The notes under the pieces: model-generated | Databases searched by the model: none | What the model saw: the letters and a program-made list of their open reading frames with translations, nothing else | What the model was told of the DNA's origin: nothing | Part shown: positions 42,232 through 50,752 of the stretch, piece after piece | How the letters are laid out: every line of letters begins with the position of its first letter | Numbering within the stretch: position 1 is the stretch's first letter | Made by a program: the position numbers and the translations under genes | NCBI RefSeq assembly: GCF_014654205.1 | Contig: NZ_BNAW01000047.1 | Location: 1 to 64,000, forward strand | Source: Amycolatopsis bullii | GTDB lineage: Bacteria > Actinomycetota > Actinomycetes > Mycobacteriales > Pseudonocardiaceae | Length of the DNA stretch: 64,000 nt | Direction: 5' to 3'

Positions 42232-42274
42232 CTGTCGGTGGTCGCCGGTAGAGTGGAAAACGGGGGGCGCCCCC
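42232..42274 (+). promoter_or_regulatory. PafBC-type promoter element, copy 3
   Basis: CTGTCGGTG (42232-42240), 8-nt spacer, TAGAGT (42249-42254), then GGAAAACGGGGGGCGCCCCC (42255-42274), identical over 20 nt to the tail of copy 1. It points into the 3' end of the NCS1 permease gene (stop at 42290), with no gene following on the plus strand. Here the dxs terminator, not an array, lies upstream. Confidence 0.65.
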
Positions 42275-42289
42275 GCGCGGGGGGTCGGG

Positions 42290-43738
42290 TCAGGCTTCGG
42301 CGGGGAGGGCGTCCGCCACCGGCAGGGGCGCCGAAGCGAAGACCTCCGGCGGTTCCGGGAACAGCTTCACCAGCACCGGGTACGCCACCGCAGCGGTCGC
42401 CAACGTCACCAGCAGGCTCACGTCCACGCCGCCGGCCACGTCCCGCCACGGCCCCGCGATCATCGGGGTGTTCGCGCACAGCAGCCCCAACGTCGTCGCC
42501 GGGATCCAGGCCGCCATGGCTCGCCAGTTCACGCCCCGGGCGAACCAGTAGCGCCCGCCCTGGCGGCCCTCGTTGAACACCTGCAGGTCCGCCACGTCGT
42601 AGTATCCCCGCCGCTGGACGAAGCCGATCATCATGATCACCATCCAGGGTGAGGTGCACAGGACGATCAGCGTGGCGAAGGCGTTGATGCTCGACACCAT
42701 GTCGAGCACGAAATTGCCGATGAAGATGAACGCCACGCTCAACGTCCCGATCAGCAGCGTCGCCTGGACCCGGGACAGCTTCGGGAAGATCGAACTGAAG
42801 TCCAGGCCCGTTCCGTACAGCGACGTCGTTCCGGTCGACAGGCCGCCGATCAACGCCACCACGATCAGCGGGATGGCGTACCACAGCGGGGAAATCGCCG
42901 TCAGGCCGGTGATGTAGTCGGCCGGGTTCGCCACCAGCGTCGCCGTCGCGATGCCGAAGCCGAACGGCAGCAGCGTCGCCACCTGGGCCAGGAACGGCGC
43001 GGCCAGCAGGGAACGTTTGCGGTGCGACGCGGGAATGTAACGAGCCCAGTCGCCGAGAAAGGCGCCGAAGGAGATCGGGTTGGCCAGGGCCGTCAGTGCC
43101 GCCAGCGTGAACGTCGGCCAGAACGTGCCCAGCGCGTACGTTCCCGTGCCCGCGTAGCCCGGGTCGAACGTTCCGCCGTAGGCGAACACGCCCAGCAGCA
43201 TGATCGCCGTGCCGAGGACCACCGCGATCCGGTTGACCAGCAGCATGAACCGGTAGCCGTAGATGCACACCACCAGCGTGGCGATCGCGATCACACCGTA
43301 CGCGAAACCGCGCAGCACGGGGCCGCCGTCGAAGCCGAACAGCCGTTGAGCCGCCCCGGCCACCGCGTCGCCGCTCACCCACACCGAGATCGCGAAGAAC
43401 GTGATCGCCGTCAGCAGCGACAGGAACGAGCCCACGCAGCGGCCGACCACGCCGAAGTGCGCGCCCGACGACACCGCGTTGTTGGTGCGCGTGCGCGGGC
43501 CGAACAACGCCATCGGGGCCAGCACCGAGCCGCCCACCACGACGCCGAGGGCCGTGGCCAGGACCGCGTCGCGGAAGCTCAGGCCGTACGCGATCGGCAA
43601 CGTGCCCAGGATGATCGTGGCAAAGGTGTTCGCGCCGCCGAACGCCATGCGGAACAGGTCGCGCGGGCGCGAGGTCTGCTCCTCCGGCGGGATCGGGGCG
43701 ATGCCGTGCTGCTCGACCTCGGTGATCTTCTCGCTCAT
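42290..43738 (-). CDS. NCS1-family nucleobase/cation permease
   Basis: A 482-residue, 12-helix transporter of the nucleobase:cation symporter-1 family (CodB/FcyB-like cytosine-purine permease group). Typical stretches are FRMAFGGANTFATIILGTLPI, RTRTNNAVSSGAHFGVVGRCVG, FGAFLGDWARYIP, and SINAFATLIVLCTSPWMVIMMIGF. The substrate is unknown; the family carries purines, cytosine, allantoin, hydantoins and some amines. It is the last gene of the five-gene operon and overlaps the aldehyde dehydrogenase stop by 4 bp, so it probably imports or exports a compound of the same pathway. A PafBC-type promoter element faces its 3' end. Confidence 0.85.
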   Translation of the reverse strand: MSEKITEVEQHGIAPIPPEEQTSRPRDLFRMAFGGANTFATIILGTLPIAYGLSFRDAVLATALGVVVGGSVLAPMALFGPRTRTNNAVSSGAHFGVVGRCVGSFLSLLTAITFFAISVWVSGDAVAGAAQRLFGFDGGPVLRGFAYGVIAIATLVVCIYGYRFMLLVNRIAVVLGTAIMLLGVFAYGGTFDPGYAGTGTYALGTFWPTFTLAALTALANPISFGAFLGDWARYIPASHRKRSLLAAPFLAQVATLLPFGFGIATATLVANPADYITGLTAISPLWYAIPLIVVALIGGLSTGTTSLYGTGLDFSSIFPKLSRVQATLLIGTLSVAFIFIGNFVLDMVSSINAFATLIVLCTSPWMVIMMIGFVQRRGYYDVADLQVFNEGRQGGRYWFARGVNWRAMAAWIPATTLGLLCANTPMIAGPWRDVAGGVDVSLLVTLATAAVAYPVLVKLFPEPPEVFASAPLPVADALPAEA

Positions 43739-45093
43739 GCGAACCTCGTCATCACGTGCTTGACGCGGGTGTACTCGGCGAAGGCGTACGCCGAGAGGTC
43801 CTTGCCGTGGCCGGAGTGGCCGAAGCCGCCGTGGGGCATCTCGGCCACCAAGGGGCCGTGCGTGTTCACCCACACGCAGCCGAAGTCCAGCTCGGCCGAC
43901 ACCCGGGCGGCGACGGCGAGGTCGCGGGTCCAGACCGAGGAGGCCAGCCCGTACGGGACACCGTTGGCCAGGGACACCGCCGTAGCTTCGTCCGAAAAGG
44001 ACTGGACGGTGAGCACCGGGCCGAAGATCTCCTCCTGGACGATCTCGTCGTCCTGGCGCACTCCCGAGATCACCGTGGGGGAGAAGTAGAACCCGCGCGT
44101 TCCGAACCGTGTCCCGCCGGTTTCGAGGTGGGCGTGCGCGGGCAGCCGCGCGATGAGGCCCTCGACGCGCGAGAACTGCGCTGCGCTGTTCAACGGCCCG
44201 TAGTCGACGCCCGGGGTCTGCTCCGCAGCGGCCTTCGCCAGCGAAGCGACGAAGTCGTCGTGGATCGACTCGTGGACCAGGACCCGGCTGCCCGCCGTGC
44301 AGTCCTGGCCCGCGTTGTAGCACGCCGCGCCCACGATGCCCTCGGCCGTCGACGCGAGGTCCGCGTCCGGGAAGACCAGCAGCGGTGCGTTGCCGCCCAG
44401 TTCCAGGTGGGTGCGCTTGAGGTCCGCGGCCGCCACGGTGGCGACGTCGATGCCCGCGCGCGTCGAGCCGGTGATCGAGACGAGTGCGGTGATCGGGTGC
44501 CTGACCAGGGCGCGGCCGGTGTCGCGGTCGCCGGTCAGGACCGTGAACGCCCCCGCCGGCAGGTACTCCGCCGCGACGCGGGCCAGCAGCACCGCCGTCG
44601 ACGGGGTCGTCTCCGCCGGCTTGAGGACCACCGTGTTGCCCGCCGCCAGCGCCGGGGCGATCTTCCAGACCGCCATCATCAACGGGTAGTTCCACGGCGC
44701 GATCTGCGCGCAGACGCCGACCGGCTCGCGGCGGATCACCGACGTGTGACCCGGGGCGTACTCCCCGGCCGCGGTGCCCTCCAGGTGCCGCGCGGCGCCG
44801 GCGAAGAACCGCAGCGCGCTCACGCACTCCGGGATCTCCTCTTCGAGCACCACCGACCGGATCTTGCCGGTTTCACGCACCTCGAGGTCGGCGAACTCGG
44901 CCGCCCGCGCCTCGAGGGCGTCGGCGATCTTCAGCAGGGCCAGCTGCCGCTGCGCCGGGGTACTGCGGCGCCAGGTCGCAAACGCTCGCGCGGCCGATTC
45001 GAGCGCCGCGTCCACCTCGGACTCGGAGGAGACGGGGCTGGTGCCGAAGACCTCGCCGGTCGCCGGGTCGGTCAGGTCGAGGGTGCGGGTCAT
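43735..45093 (-). CDS. aldehyde dehydrogenase, likely 4-guanidinobutyraldehyde/4-aminobutyraldehyde type
   Basis: A 452-residue NAD(P)-dependent aldehyde dehydrogenase. QIAPWNYPLMMAVWKIAPAL and VVLKPAETTPSTA bind the cofactor, Glu 231 lies in THLELGGNAPLLVF, and the nucleophile Cys 265 in AGQDCTAGSR. The AGQDCTAG motif is typical of the gamma-aminobutyraldehyde dehydrogenase subgroup, which includes enzymes acting on guanidinobutyraldehyde (KauB type). The neighbours, a 2-ketoarginine-decarboxylase-like enzyme and a ureohydrolase, support oxidation of 4-guanidinobutyraldehyde to 4-guanidinobutyrate. Start and stop each overlap the adjoining genes by 4 bp. Confidence 0.87.
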   Translation of the reverse strand: MTRTLDLTDPATGEVFGTSPVSSESEVDAALESAARAFATWRRSTPAQRQLALLKIADALEARAAEFADLEVRETGKIRSVVLEEEIPECVSALRFFAGAARHLEGTAAGEYAPGHTSVIRREPVGVCAQIAPWNYPLMMAVWKIAPALAAGNTVVLKPAETTPSTAVLLARVAAEYLPAGAFTVLTGDRDTGRALVRHPITALVSITGSTRAGIDVATVAAADLKRTHLELGGNAPLLVFPDADLASTAEGIVGAACYNAGQDCTAGSRVLVHESIHDDFVASLAKAAAEQTPGVDYGPLNSAAQFSRVEGLIARLPAHAHLETGGTRFGTRGFYFSPTVISGVRQDDEIVQEEIFGPVLTVQSFSDEATAVSLANGVPYGLASSVWTRDLAVAARVSAELDFGCVWVNTHGPLVAEMPHGGFGHSGHGKDLSAYAFAEYTRVKHVMTRFA

Positions 45094-46736
45094 GCCTTCT
45101 CCAGGTGGGTCGGCGCGAACAGCTTCAGCAGGGCGGGGAGGACGACGACGGACGGCCCGGGCGTGCGCAGCGCTTCGGCGAGGTCCGCGCCCACCGCGTC
45201 CAAAGAGGACATCCGGGCGGGCACGCCGAACGAAGACGCCAGTGCGGCGAAGTCGGGCCGGGCCAGCTCGGTGGCCGTCGTCCGGCCGAAGGCGCCGATG
45301 AGGTATTCGCGCAGGACGCCGTAGCCGCCGTCGTCGACGATCAGCCACGTGACGTCGAGGCCGTGCTGCACCGCCGTGGCCAGCTCGGCGACGCCGTACA
45401 TCGCGCCGCCGTCCCCGGAGACCGCGAGCGTGGGACCACCACCGGCCGCGGCGCCGCCGAGCGCGCCCGGCAGGCCGTAGCCCAGCCCGCCCGCACCCTG
45501 TGCCGTGTGGATCGGCGCGCCCTCGGGGTTCCACGCCGACCAGGCCCAGTACGCCGCGATCGTCATGTCCCAGAACGTCTGGGTGCCGGCGGGCAGCGCC
45601 GCGCGGATGTCGTCGATCAGCTTGCGCTCGACGGCGAGGTCTTGAGCGTCCAACCGCGATTCGACCCGCGCGAGCAGCCCCGACACCGCCTTCTCGGCCC
45701 GACCGTCGGACGCCCGCATCGGCACCCACTCCAGCAGGGCCTGCAGCGTCGGCCGCACGTCGGCGTGGATGCCCAGGCCCGGGTAGTTCGACTCCAGCTT
45801 CCCGAGGTCGGCCTCGACCTGGATCACCCGGCCGCGCGGCGCGAACTCGCGGTAGTTGCTGGACAGCTCGCCGAGGCCGGAGCCGAGCACGAGCAGCACG
45901 TCGGCGTCGGCGAGGAACTCCGTGGTGTGCCAGTCCTCCAGCCACGACCGCCCGGACAGCTCGTGGTCCCAGCCGAAGATGCCCTTGCCGCCGAACGTCG
46001 AGATCACCGGCGCGCGCAACGCCTCGGCCAGCGCCGTCAGCTCGGCGAAAGCACCCGACCGCAGCGCGCCGCCGCCGGCGAGGATCACCGGGTTGGCCGC
46101 CGCGCCCAGCAGCTCCGCCGCCGCGGTGACCAGCTCCGGCAAGGGTTCCAGGGCCGCGGGGGCGGCCGACACCGACGTGATCGGCGGGAGCCCGGCCGGG
46201 CCGAGCAGCACGTCCTGGGGGATCTCGACCCACACCGGGCCGTAGGGCGCGGTCGCCGCCGACGTCCACGCCTCGCGCAACGCCGTCGGGAGCTGGCTCG
46301 CCCGGCGCACGACGTGCACCGACTTGACGACGTCCCGGAAGCTCGCCTGCTGGTCGGGCAGTTCGTGCAGGTAGCCGTGCCGCCCGCCGCCGAGCCCGGC
46401 GACCGGGACCTGGCTGGAGATCCCGAGCACCGGCACCGAGGCCGCGCGGGATTCCTGCAGCGAAGCCAGCGTCAGCAACGCACCCGGGCCCGTCGACACG
46501 ACCAGCGGCGTCACCGGCACCGGCCCGTCCGGGGCCGCCGCGAGCCGCGCGCGGGCGAACCCGTCGGCGGCGAAGGCGAGGTTGTTCTCGACGCGCCCGC
46601 TGATCACGCGCACGTCGCCGGCGCGCCGCAGCGCCTCGAACAGGCCGAGCGCGTGCTGGCCCGGCAGGCCGAACACCGTGTCGGCACCCAGCGCCCGCAG
46701 GGTTTCGACGACGACGTCGCCGCCGATGCGGGTCAT
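45090..46736 (-). CDS. aruI: thiamine-diphosphate enzyme, probable 5-guanidino-2-oxopentanoate decarboxylase
   Basis: A 548-residue acetolactate-synthase/benzoylformate-decarboxylase-type ThDP enzyme. The N-terminal domain has VFGLPGQHALGLFEALRR and the cofactor-activating Glu in ISGRVENNLAFAADGFARA. The middle domain has NPVILAGGGALRSGAF. The ThDP/Mg motif is LAVSGDGGAMYGVAELATA through LIVDDGGYGVLRE. The GQHALGLFEAL start resembles enzymes annotated as 2-ketoarginine decarboxylase (AruI), which converts 5-guanidino-2-oxopentanoate to 4-guanidinobutyraldehyde. A ureohydrolase and an aldehyde dehydrogenase on either side supply the next two steps. No arginine aminotransferase is in the window. 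An acetolactate-synthase-like role is the alternative. Confidence 0.75.
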   Translation of the reverse strand: MTRIGGDVVVETLRALGADTVFGLPGQHALGLFEALRRAGDVRVISGRVENNLAFAADGFARARLAAAPDGPVPVTPLVVSTGPGALLTLASLQESRAASVPVLGISSQVPVAGLGGGRHGYLHELPDQQASFRDVVKSVHVVRRASQLPTALREAWTSAATAPYGPVWVEIPQDVLLGPAGLPPITSVSAAPAALEPLPELVTAAAELLGAAANPVILAGGGALRSGAFAELTALAEALRAPVISTFGGKGIFGWDHELSGRSWLEDWHTTEFLADADVLLVLGSGLGELSSNYREFAPRGRVIQVEADLGKLESNYPGLGIHADVRPTLQALLEWVPMRASDGRAEKAVSGLLARVESRLDAQDLAVERKLIDDIRAALPAGTQTFWDMTIAAYWAWSAWNPEGAPIHTAQGAGGLGYGLPGALGGAAAGGGPTLAVSGDGGAMYGVAELATAVQHGLDVTWLIVDDGGYGVLREYLIGAFGRTTATELARPDFAALASSFGVPARMSSLDAVGADLAEALRTPGPSVVVLPALLKLFAPTHLEKA

Positions 46737-47677
46737 GCGCCCTTCCCCAGGGCCAGCAGGCTCACCAGGTCGTAGGCGACGTGGGAGGCCGCGATGGCGG
46801 TGATCTCGGCGTGGTCGTAGGCCGGGGCCAGCTCGACGACGTCCGCGCCGACGAGGTTGAGGTCGCGCAGCCCGCGCAGGATCTCCAGGAGCTCGCGGCT
46901 GGTCATGCCGCCCGCTTCCGGCGTGCCGGTGCCGGGCGCGTGGGCCGGGTCGAGGACGTCGATGTCGACCGAGACGTACAGCGGCCGGTCGCCGATGCGC
47001 TGTCGCAGCGCGTCCACGGTTTCGGCGACGCCGCGGCGCAGGACGTCGCCGGAGGTGACGATGCCGAAGCCGAGCCGCCGGTCCTCTTCGAGGTCCCGCT
47101 TGCCGTACAGGGGCCCGCGCGTGCCGACGTGCGACAGCGCGCTCGTGTCGAGGATCCCTTCCTCCGACGCCCGCCGGAACGGGGTGCCGTGGGTGTACGG
47201 CTCGCCGAAGTAGGTGTCCCACGTGTCGAGGTGCGCGTCGAAGTGCAGCAGCGCAACGGGTCCGTGCTTCTTCGCCGCGGCGCGCAGCAGCGGCAGCGCG
47301 ATCGTGTGGTCGCCGCCGACGGTCACCAGCCGCGTTCCGTCCGCCTGCAGTGCTTCGGCTTCCTGCTGCAGCGTCTCGATCGCCTCGCCGATGTTGAACG
47401 GGTTGACCGCGATGTCCCCGGCGTCGACGACCTGCTTCTCCTCGAACGGCGAGACGTCCAGCTCCGGGTGGTACGGCCGCAGCAGCCGGCTCGCCTCGCG
47501 GACGGCCGCCGGGCCGAACCGCGCGCCGGGCCGGTAGGACACCCCGGAGTCGAAGGGCACCCCGACGACGGCGACGTCGGCGCGCTCGACCTGGTCGATC
47601 CGCGGCAGCCGCGCGAAGGTCGCGAAGCCGGCGAACCGGGGGACGCGCGACGAGTCGAGGGGTCCGATGTTAGGCAC
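46733..47677 (-). CDS. agmatinase/guanidinobutyrase-type ureohydrolase
   Basis: A 314-residue Mn-dependent ureohydrolase of the arginase/agmatinase superfamily. Metal-ligand motifs are complete: VTVGGDHTIALPLLRA, LLHFDAHLDTWDTYFGEPYT and YVSVDIDVLDPAHAPGTGTP, followed by GGMTSRELLEILRGL. It cleaves a guanidino compound to an amine and urea. Agmatinase (SpeB) is the usual annotation, but the operon partners favour guanidinobutyrase (GbuA type), releasing GABA and urea. The GTG start overlaps the transporter gene by 8 bp and the stop overlaps the ThDP-enzyme gene by 4 bp. Confidence 0.88.
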   Translation of the reverse strand: MPNIGPLDSSRVPRFAGFATFARLPRIDQVERADVAVVGVPFDSGVSYRPGARFGPAAVREASRLLRPYHPELDVSPFEEKQVVDAGDIAVNPFNIGEAIETLQQEAEALQADGTRLVTVGGDHTIALPLLRAAAKKHGPVALLHFDAHLDTWDTYFGEPYTHGTPFRRASEEGILDTSALSHVGTRGPLYGKRDLEEDRRLGFGIVTSGDVLRRGVAETVDALRQRIGDRPLYVSVDIDVLDPAHAPGTGTPEAGGMTSRELLEILRGLRDLNLVGADVVELAPAYDHAEITAIAASHVAYDLVSLLALGKGA

Positions 47678-49118
47678 TGGTGGGCTCCTGTTCCCGGTTT
47701 TCGATCGGTGTTTCTTCGGCGCCGCTCAGGCGGCGGGTCCAGACGGAGAGGATGGTGTCGGAAGTGCGGGGTGTGGCGAGGCTGACGGCCAGGTAGACCA
47801 CCAGGCTCACGCCGAGGCCCCAGTAGATCGGCGTGTTGGCGTCGACGCCGTCGATGATCATGAAGGCGATCACCGAGATCGTGCCGGCCACCATCGACGC
47901 GTACGCGCCCTGCCGGGTGCCGCGCTTCCAGAACAGCGCGCCGACGATCGCGACCAGCAGGCCGCCGACCAGGAGGTCGTAGGCGATGGTGAGCGCGTTG
48001 ACGACGTCGTCGACGACCATCGCGATGCCGATCGCCAGCAGGCCGAGCAGCAGCGTGGCGAGCCGGTTGCGGCTGACCTCGCCGCCCTTCTTCAGGCCCA
48101 GCTTGGTGAGCAGGTCGGACGTCGTCGTGGTGGAGCAGGCGATCAGCGCGCCGCTGGCCGTCGACATCATCGCCGACAGCGCGGCGGCCAGGACCAGGCC
48201 GCGGACGCCGGTCGGCAGCAGCCGCTCGACGATGGTCGCGAAGGCGTCCTGCGCGCTGGCGATGTCCGGGTACAGCGCGTGGGCCGCGGTGCCGATCAGG
48301 GCGCCGGCCAGGCCGTAGACCAGGCAGTAGACGCCGGACGTGATGCCCCCGGACGTCGCGATCGCCGGCGTGCGGGCGGTGAACACGCGCTGCCAGATGT
48401 CCTGGCCGATCAGCAGGCCGAAGGTGTAGATCACGAAGTAGGTGATGATCGTGTCGGTGCCGATCGAGGTGAAGCTGAAGAAGCTCGCGTCGAGTTTGGC
48501 GCTCATGCCGTCGAAGCCGCCGGCCGAGCTGATCGCCACCGGCAGCAGGATGGCCAGGATGCCGATGGTCTTGATGACGAACTGGGCGATGTCGGTGAGC
48601 GTGATCGACCACATGCCGCCGAGCACCGAGTAGAGGACGACGATCGAGCCGCCGATCGCGATCCCGGCCCAGTTCGGCAGGTCGAACAGCACCTTGAAGA
48701 TGGTCGCGAAGGCCAGCGTCGAGGTCACCGTGAGCATCAGGGTGTAGCCCCACATGACGACGCCGGACACCGCGCTGGTGCGGCCGCCGTAGCGCAGGTC
48801 GAGCATCTCGCCGACGGTGTAGACCTTCAGCCGCACCAGCCGCCGCGCGAACAGGGCGTGCAGCACCAGGATGCCGACGCCGATGCTCACCACCAGCCAC
48901 ATGCCGGAGATGCCGTAGGTGTAGCCGAGCTTCACGCCGCCGACGGTCGACGCGCCGCCGAGGACGACGGCCGACATCGTGCCGGAGTACATGAACCAGC
49001 CCAGCCGCCGTCCGGCCACCAGGTAGTCGGACTTCGTCTTCGCGAGCTTCAGGCCGTACCAGCCGACCCCGAGCATGCCCGCGATGTACAGCGCGATCAC
49101 CGCGTAGTCGCCGGTCAC
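47670..49118 (-). CDS. sodium:solute symporter (SSS family)
   Basis: A 482-residue, roughly 13-helix transporter of the sodium/solute symporter family (PutP/PanF-like). Features include KSDYLVAGRRLGWFMYSGTMSAVVLGGAS near the N-terminus (the usual substrate/sodium region), LYSVLGGMWSITLTDIAQFV and RGLVLAAALSAMMSTASGAL (sodium site). It is the first gene of the operon. Its GTG is preceded by GAGGAGGACACC. The probable substrate is arginine or a guanidino compound, judged only from the downstream enzymes. The gene is divergent from the PucR-type regulator with a 96-bp gap. Confidence 0.87.
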   Translation of the reverse strand: MTGDYAVIALYIAGMLGVGWYGLKLAKTKSDYLVAGRRLGWFMYSGTMSAVVLGGASTVGGVKLGYTYGISGMWLVVSIGVGILVLHALFARRLVRLKVYTVGEMLDLRYGGRTSAVSGVVMWGYTLMLTVTSTLAFATIFKVLFDLPNWAGIAIGGSIVVLYSVLGGMWSITLTDIAQFVIKTIGILAILLPVAISSAGGFDGMSAKLDASFFSFTSIGTDTIITYFVIYTFGLLIGQDIWQRVFTARTPAIATSGGITSGVYCLVYGLAGALIGTAAHALYPDIASAQDAFATIVERLLPTGVRGLVLAAALSAMMSTASGALIACSTTTTSDLLTKLGLKKGGEVSRNRLATLLLGLLAIGIAMVVDDVVNALTIAYDLLVGGLLVAIVGALFWKRGTRQGAYASMVAGTISVIAFMIIDGVDANTPIYWGLGVSLVVYLAVSLATPRTSDTILSVWTRRLSGAEETPIENREQEPTSA

Positions 49119-49176
49119 GGTGTCCTCCTCACGTCGTTTCGGGTCACCGTAGGTTCGCCCGCCACCTCCCCGGCAT

Positions 49177-49222
49177 GGGATGATTCGTCCCCACTCGACC
49201 TCGGTAGGGATGAAATGACCCC
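49177..49222 (+). promoter_or_regulatory. paired direct repeats, candidate PucR operator
   Basis: GGGATGATTCGTCCCC (49177-49192) and GGGATGAAATGACCCC (49207-49222) agree at 12 of 16 positions, with starts 30 bp apart (about three helical turns). The second spans the pucR start codon. They lie in the gap between the divergent regulator and catabolic operon, which suggests autoregulation and operon control. Confidence 0.5.
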
Positions 49223-50717
49223 GAACACGGATCCGCTGTCCACGGAGGTGAATGTCCCGTTACGGGACGTGGTCGGCAACCGGGAGCTCGCGCTCGAGGT
49301 CGTCCCGGAAACCCTGCGGCCGGGTGCGCTGGACACCCCGGTGCGCTGGGCGCACGTGAGCGAGCTGCAGGATCCCGCGCCCTACCTGTTGGGCGGCGAG
49401 CTGATCCTCACCGCCGGGGTCGACCTGCCCGAGCGGATCGACCGGTACGTGCGCGGGCTGCGGGACGCCGGCGTGACGGCGCTGGGCTTCGGGCTCACCC
49501 CGAACGTGCACGAAACCCTGCCGGAGTCCTTGCGCCGGGCCTGCGCGCGCTGCGGGCTGCCGCTGCTGGTGGTGCCGCCGCGGACGCCGTTCCTGGCGAT
49601 CAACCGGGCCGTTTCGGTCGCACTGACCGAGGCCGGACAGCGGGAGCAGCGGCGGATCACGGCGGCGCGCGAGGCGCTGACCCGCGCCGCGGGCGGCGGG
49701 CTCGGCGAGCTGACGTCGGCGCTCGCGGCGGTGCTGCGGTGCTGGGTCGCCCTGGTCGGCGCCGGGGACGTGCTGGCCGCGGCGCACGACGCGCCCGTGC
49801 CGCTGCCGCCGTCGGTGCGGGAGCTGATGGCGACCGTGCGCGCGGGCAGCGGGATCCGGAGCGCGACGACCGAGACCGGCGGCGGCTTCGTCGTCGTCCA
49901 GCCGGTGTACCCGCAGGCCACGGCGTCGCACCTGGTGGTGGTCGGCCGGTCCCGGCGGCTCGACGGCGCCGAGCGGGCGATCCTCGCCGTCGGCGCGGCC
50001 CTGCTCGGCCTGGTCGGCCGCGCGGGCTCGGACGCGGCCGAGCTGGGTGCGGCGGCCACCGGCCTGCTGCTCGGCCGGACGTCGCCCGGGGAGGTCGCCC
50101 GGGCGCTGCTGGGCTCGGAGGTCGTCCGGCTGGTCGCCGGGACGGCGTACCGGCGCGGCCCGGACGAGGTGGCCCAGCGCCCGGACTGGCTGCGGGCCCG
50201 GCTGGACACGCCCCTGGTTTCGGTGTCGCCCGGGCGGTTCGTCGCGATCGCCGGGTCCGCGCCGCCCGTCCCCGTGCTGGAGGACCTGCGTGCGCACGGC
50301 TGGCTGGCGGCCGTGGGCACGCCGTCGCCCGCTTCCCGGGCGGCTTCGGCCGGGGCGGAGCTGGAGGTGCTGCTTTCGCGGGCTTCCGCGCTCGGCCGTC
50401 CGGTCGTGGCGGGAGATGCGCCGCTGGACTTCGACGCGCTGCTGGACCCGGGCGCGTCCCGCGGATTCGCGTCGAAGGCGTTGGAGCCGCTGGTGGTGCT
50501 GGACCGCGCGGGCGACCGGGCGCTGGTGCCGACGCTGCGGACGTGGCTGGCCCACCACGGCGGCTGGGAGCCGACGGCCGCGGAACTGGGCGTGCACCGC
50601 AACAGCGTCCGGCACCGGATCGCGCAGGTGGAGAAGGCGCTGGGAGTGGATCTGGCGGACCCGGAGACCCGGATGCGGCTGTGGTTCGCGCTCCGCTGGA
50701 TCGCCCCTGATCCTTAA
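49215..50717 (+). CDS. PucR/CdaR-family transcriptional regulator
   Basis: A 500-residue regulator. The N-terminal PucR domain (VPLRDVVGNRELALEVVPET ... LLGGELILTAGVDLPERID) is followed by a central GGDEF-like/GAF-like region and a C-terminal HTH_30 domain (TLRTWLAHHGGWEPTAAELGVHRNSVRHRI). Proteins of this type activate purine, amino acid or polyamine catabolism in response to a pathway metabolite. ATG 49215 has AGGGA upstream; that same sequence is part of a repeated candidate operator. It is divergent from the ketoarginine/guanidinobutyrate operon, its evident target, and followed by a separate two-component system. Confidence 0.9.
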   Translation: MTPNTDPLSTEVNVPLRDVVGNRELALEVVPETLRPGALDTPVRWAHVSELQDPAPYLLGGELILTAGVDLPERIDRYVRGLRDAGVTALGFGLTPNVHETLPESLRRACARCGLPLLVVPPRTPFLAINRAVSVALTEAGQREQRRITAAREALTRAAGGGLGELTSALAAVLRCWVALVGAGDVLAAAHDAPVPLPPSVRELMATVRAGSGIRSATTETGGGFVVVQPVYPQATASHLVVVGRSRRLDGAERAILAVGAALLGLVGRAGSDAAELGAAATGLLLGRTSPGEVARALLGSEVVRLVAGTAYRRGPDEVAQRPDWLRARLDTPLVSVSPGRFVAIAGSAPPVPVLEDLRAHGWLAAVGTPSPASRAASAGAELEVLLSRASALGRPVVAGDAPLDFDALLDPGASRGFASKALEPLVVLDRAGDRALVPTLRTWLAHHGGWEPTAAELGVHRNSVRHRIAQVEKALGVDLADPETRMRLWFALRWIAPDP

Positions 50718-50752
50718 AGGGCACTCTCAGGAAAATATGGGATTGTAGGTTC

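Noticed and set aside
45090..46736. Acetolactate synthase large subunit (ilvB)
   Set aside because: No ilvN or ilvC is adjacent, the N-terminal motif resembles ketoarginine decarboxylases and the operon context is guanidino-compound catabolism.
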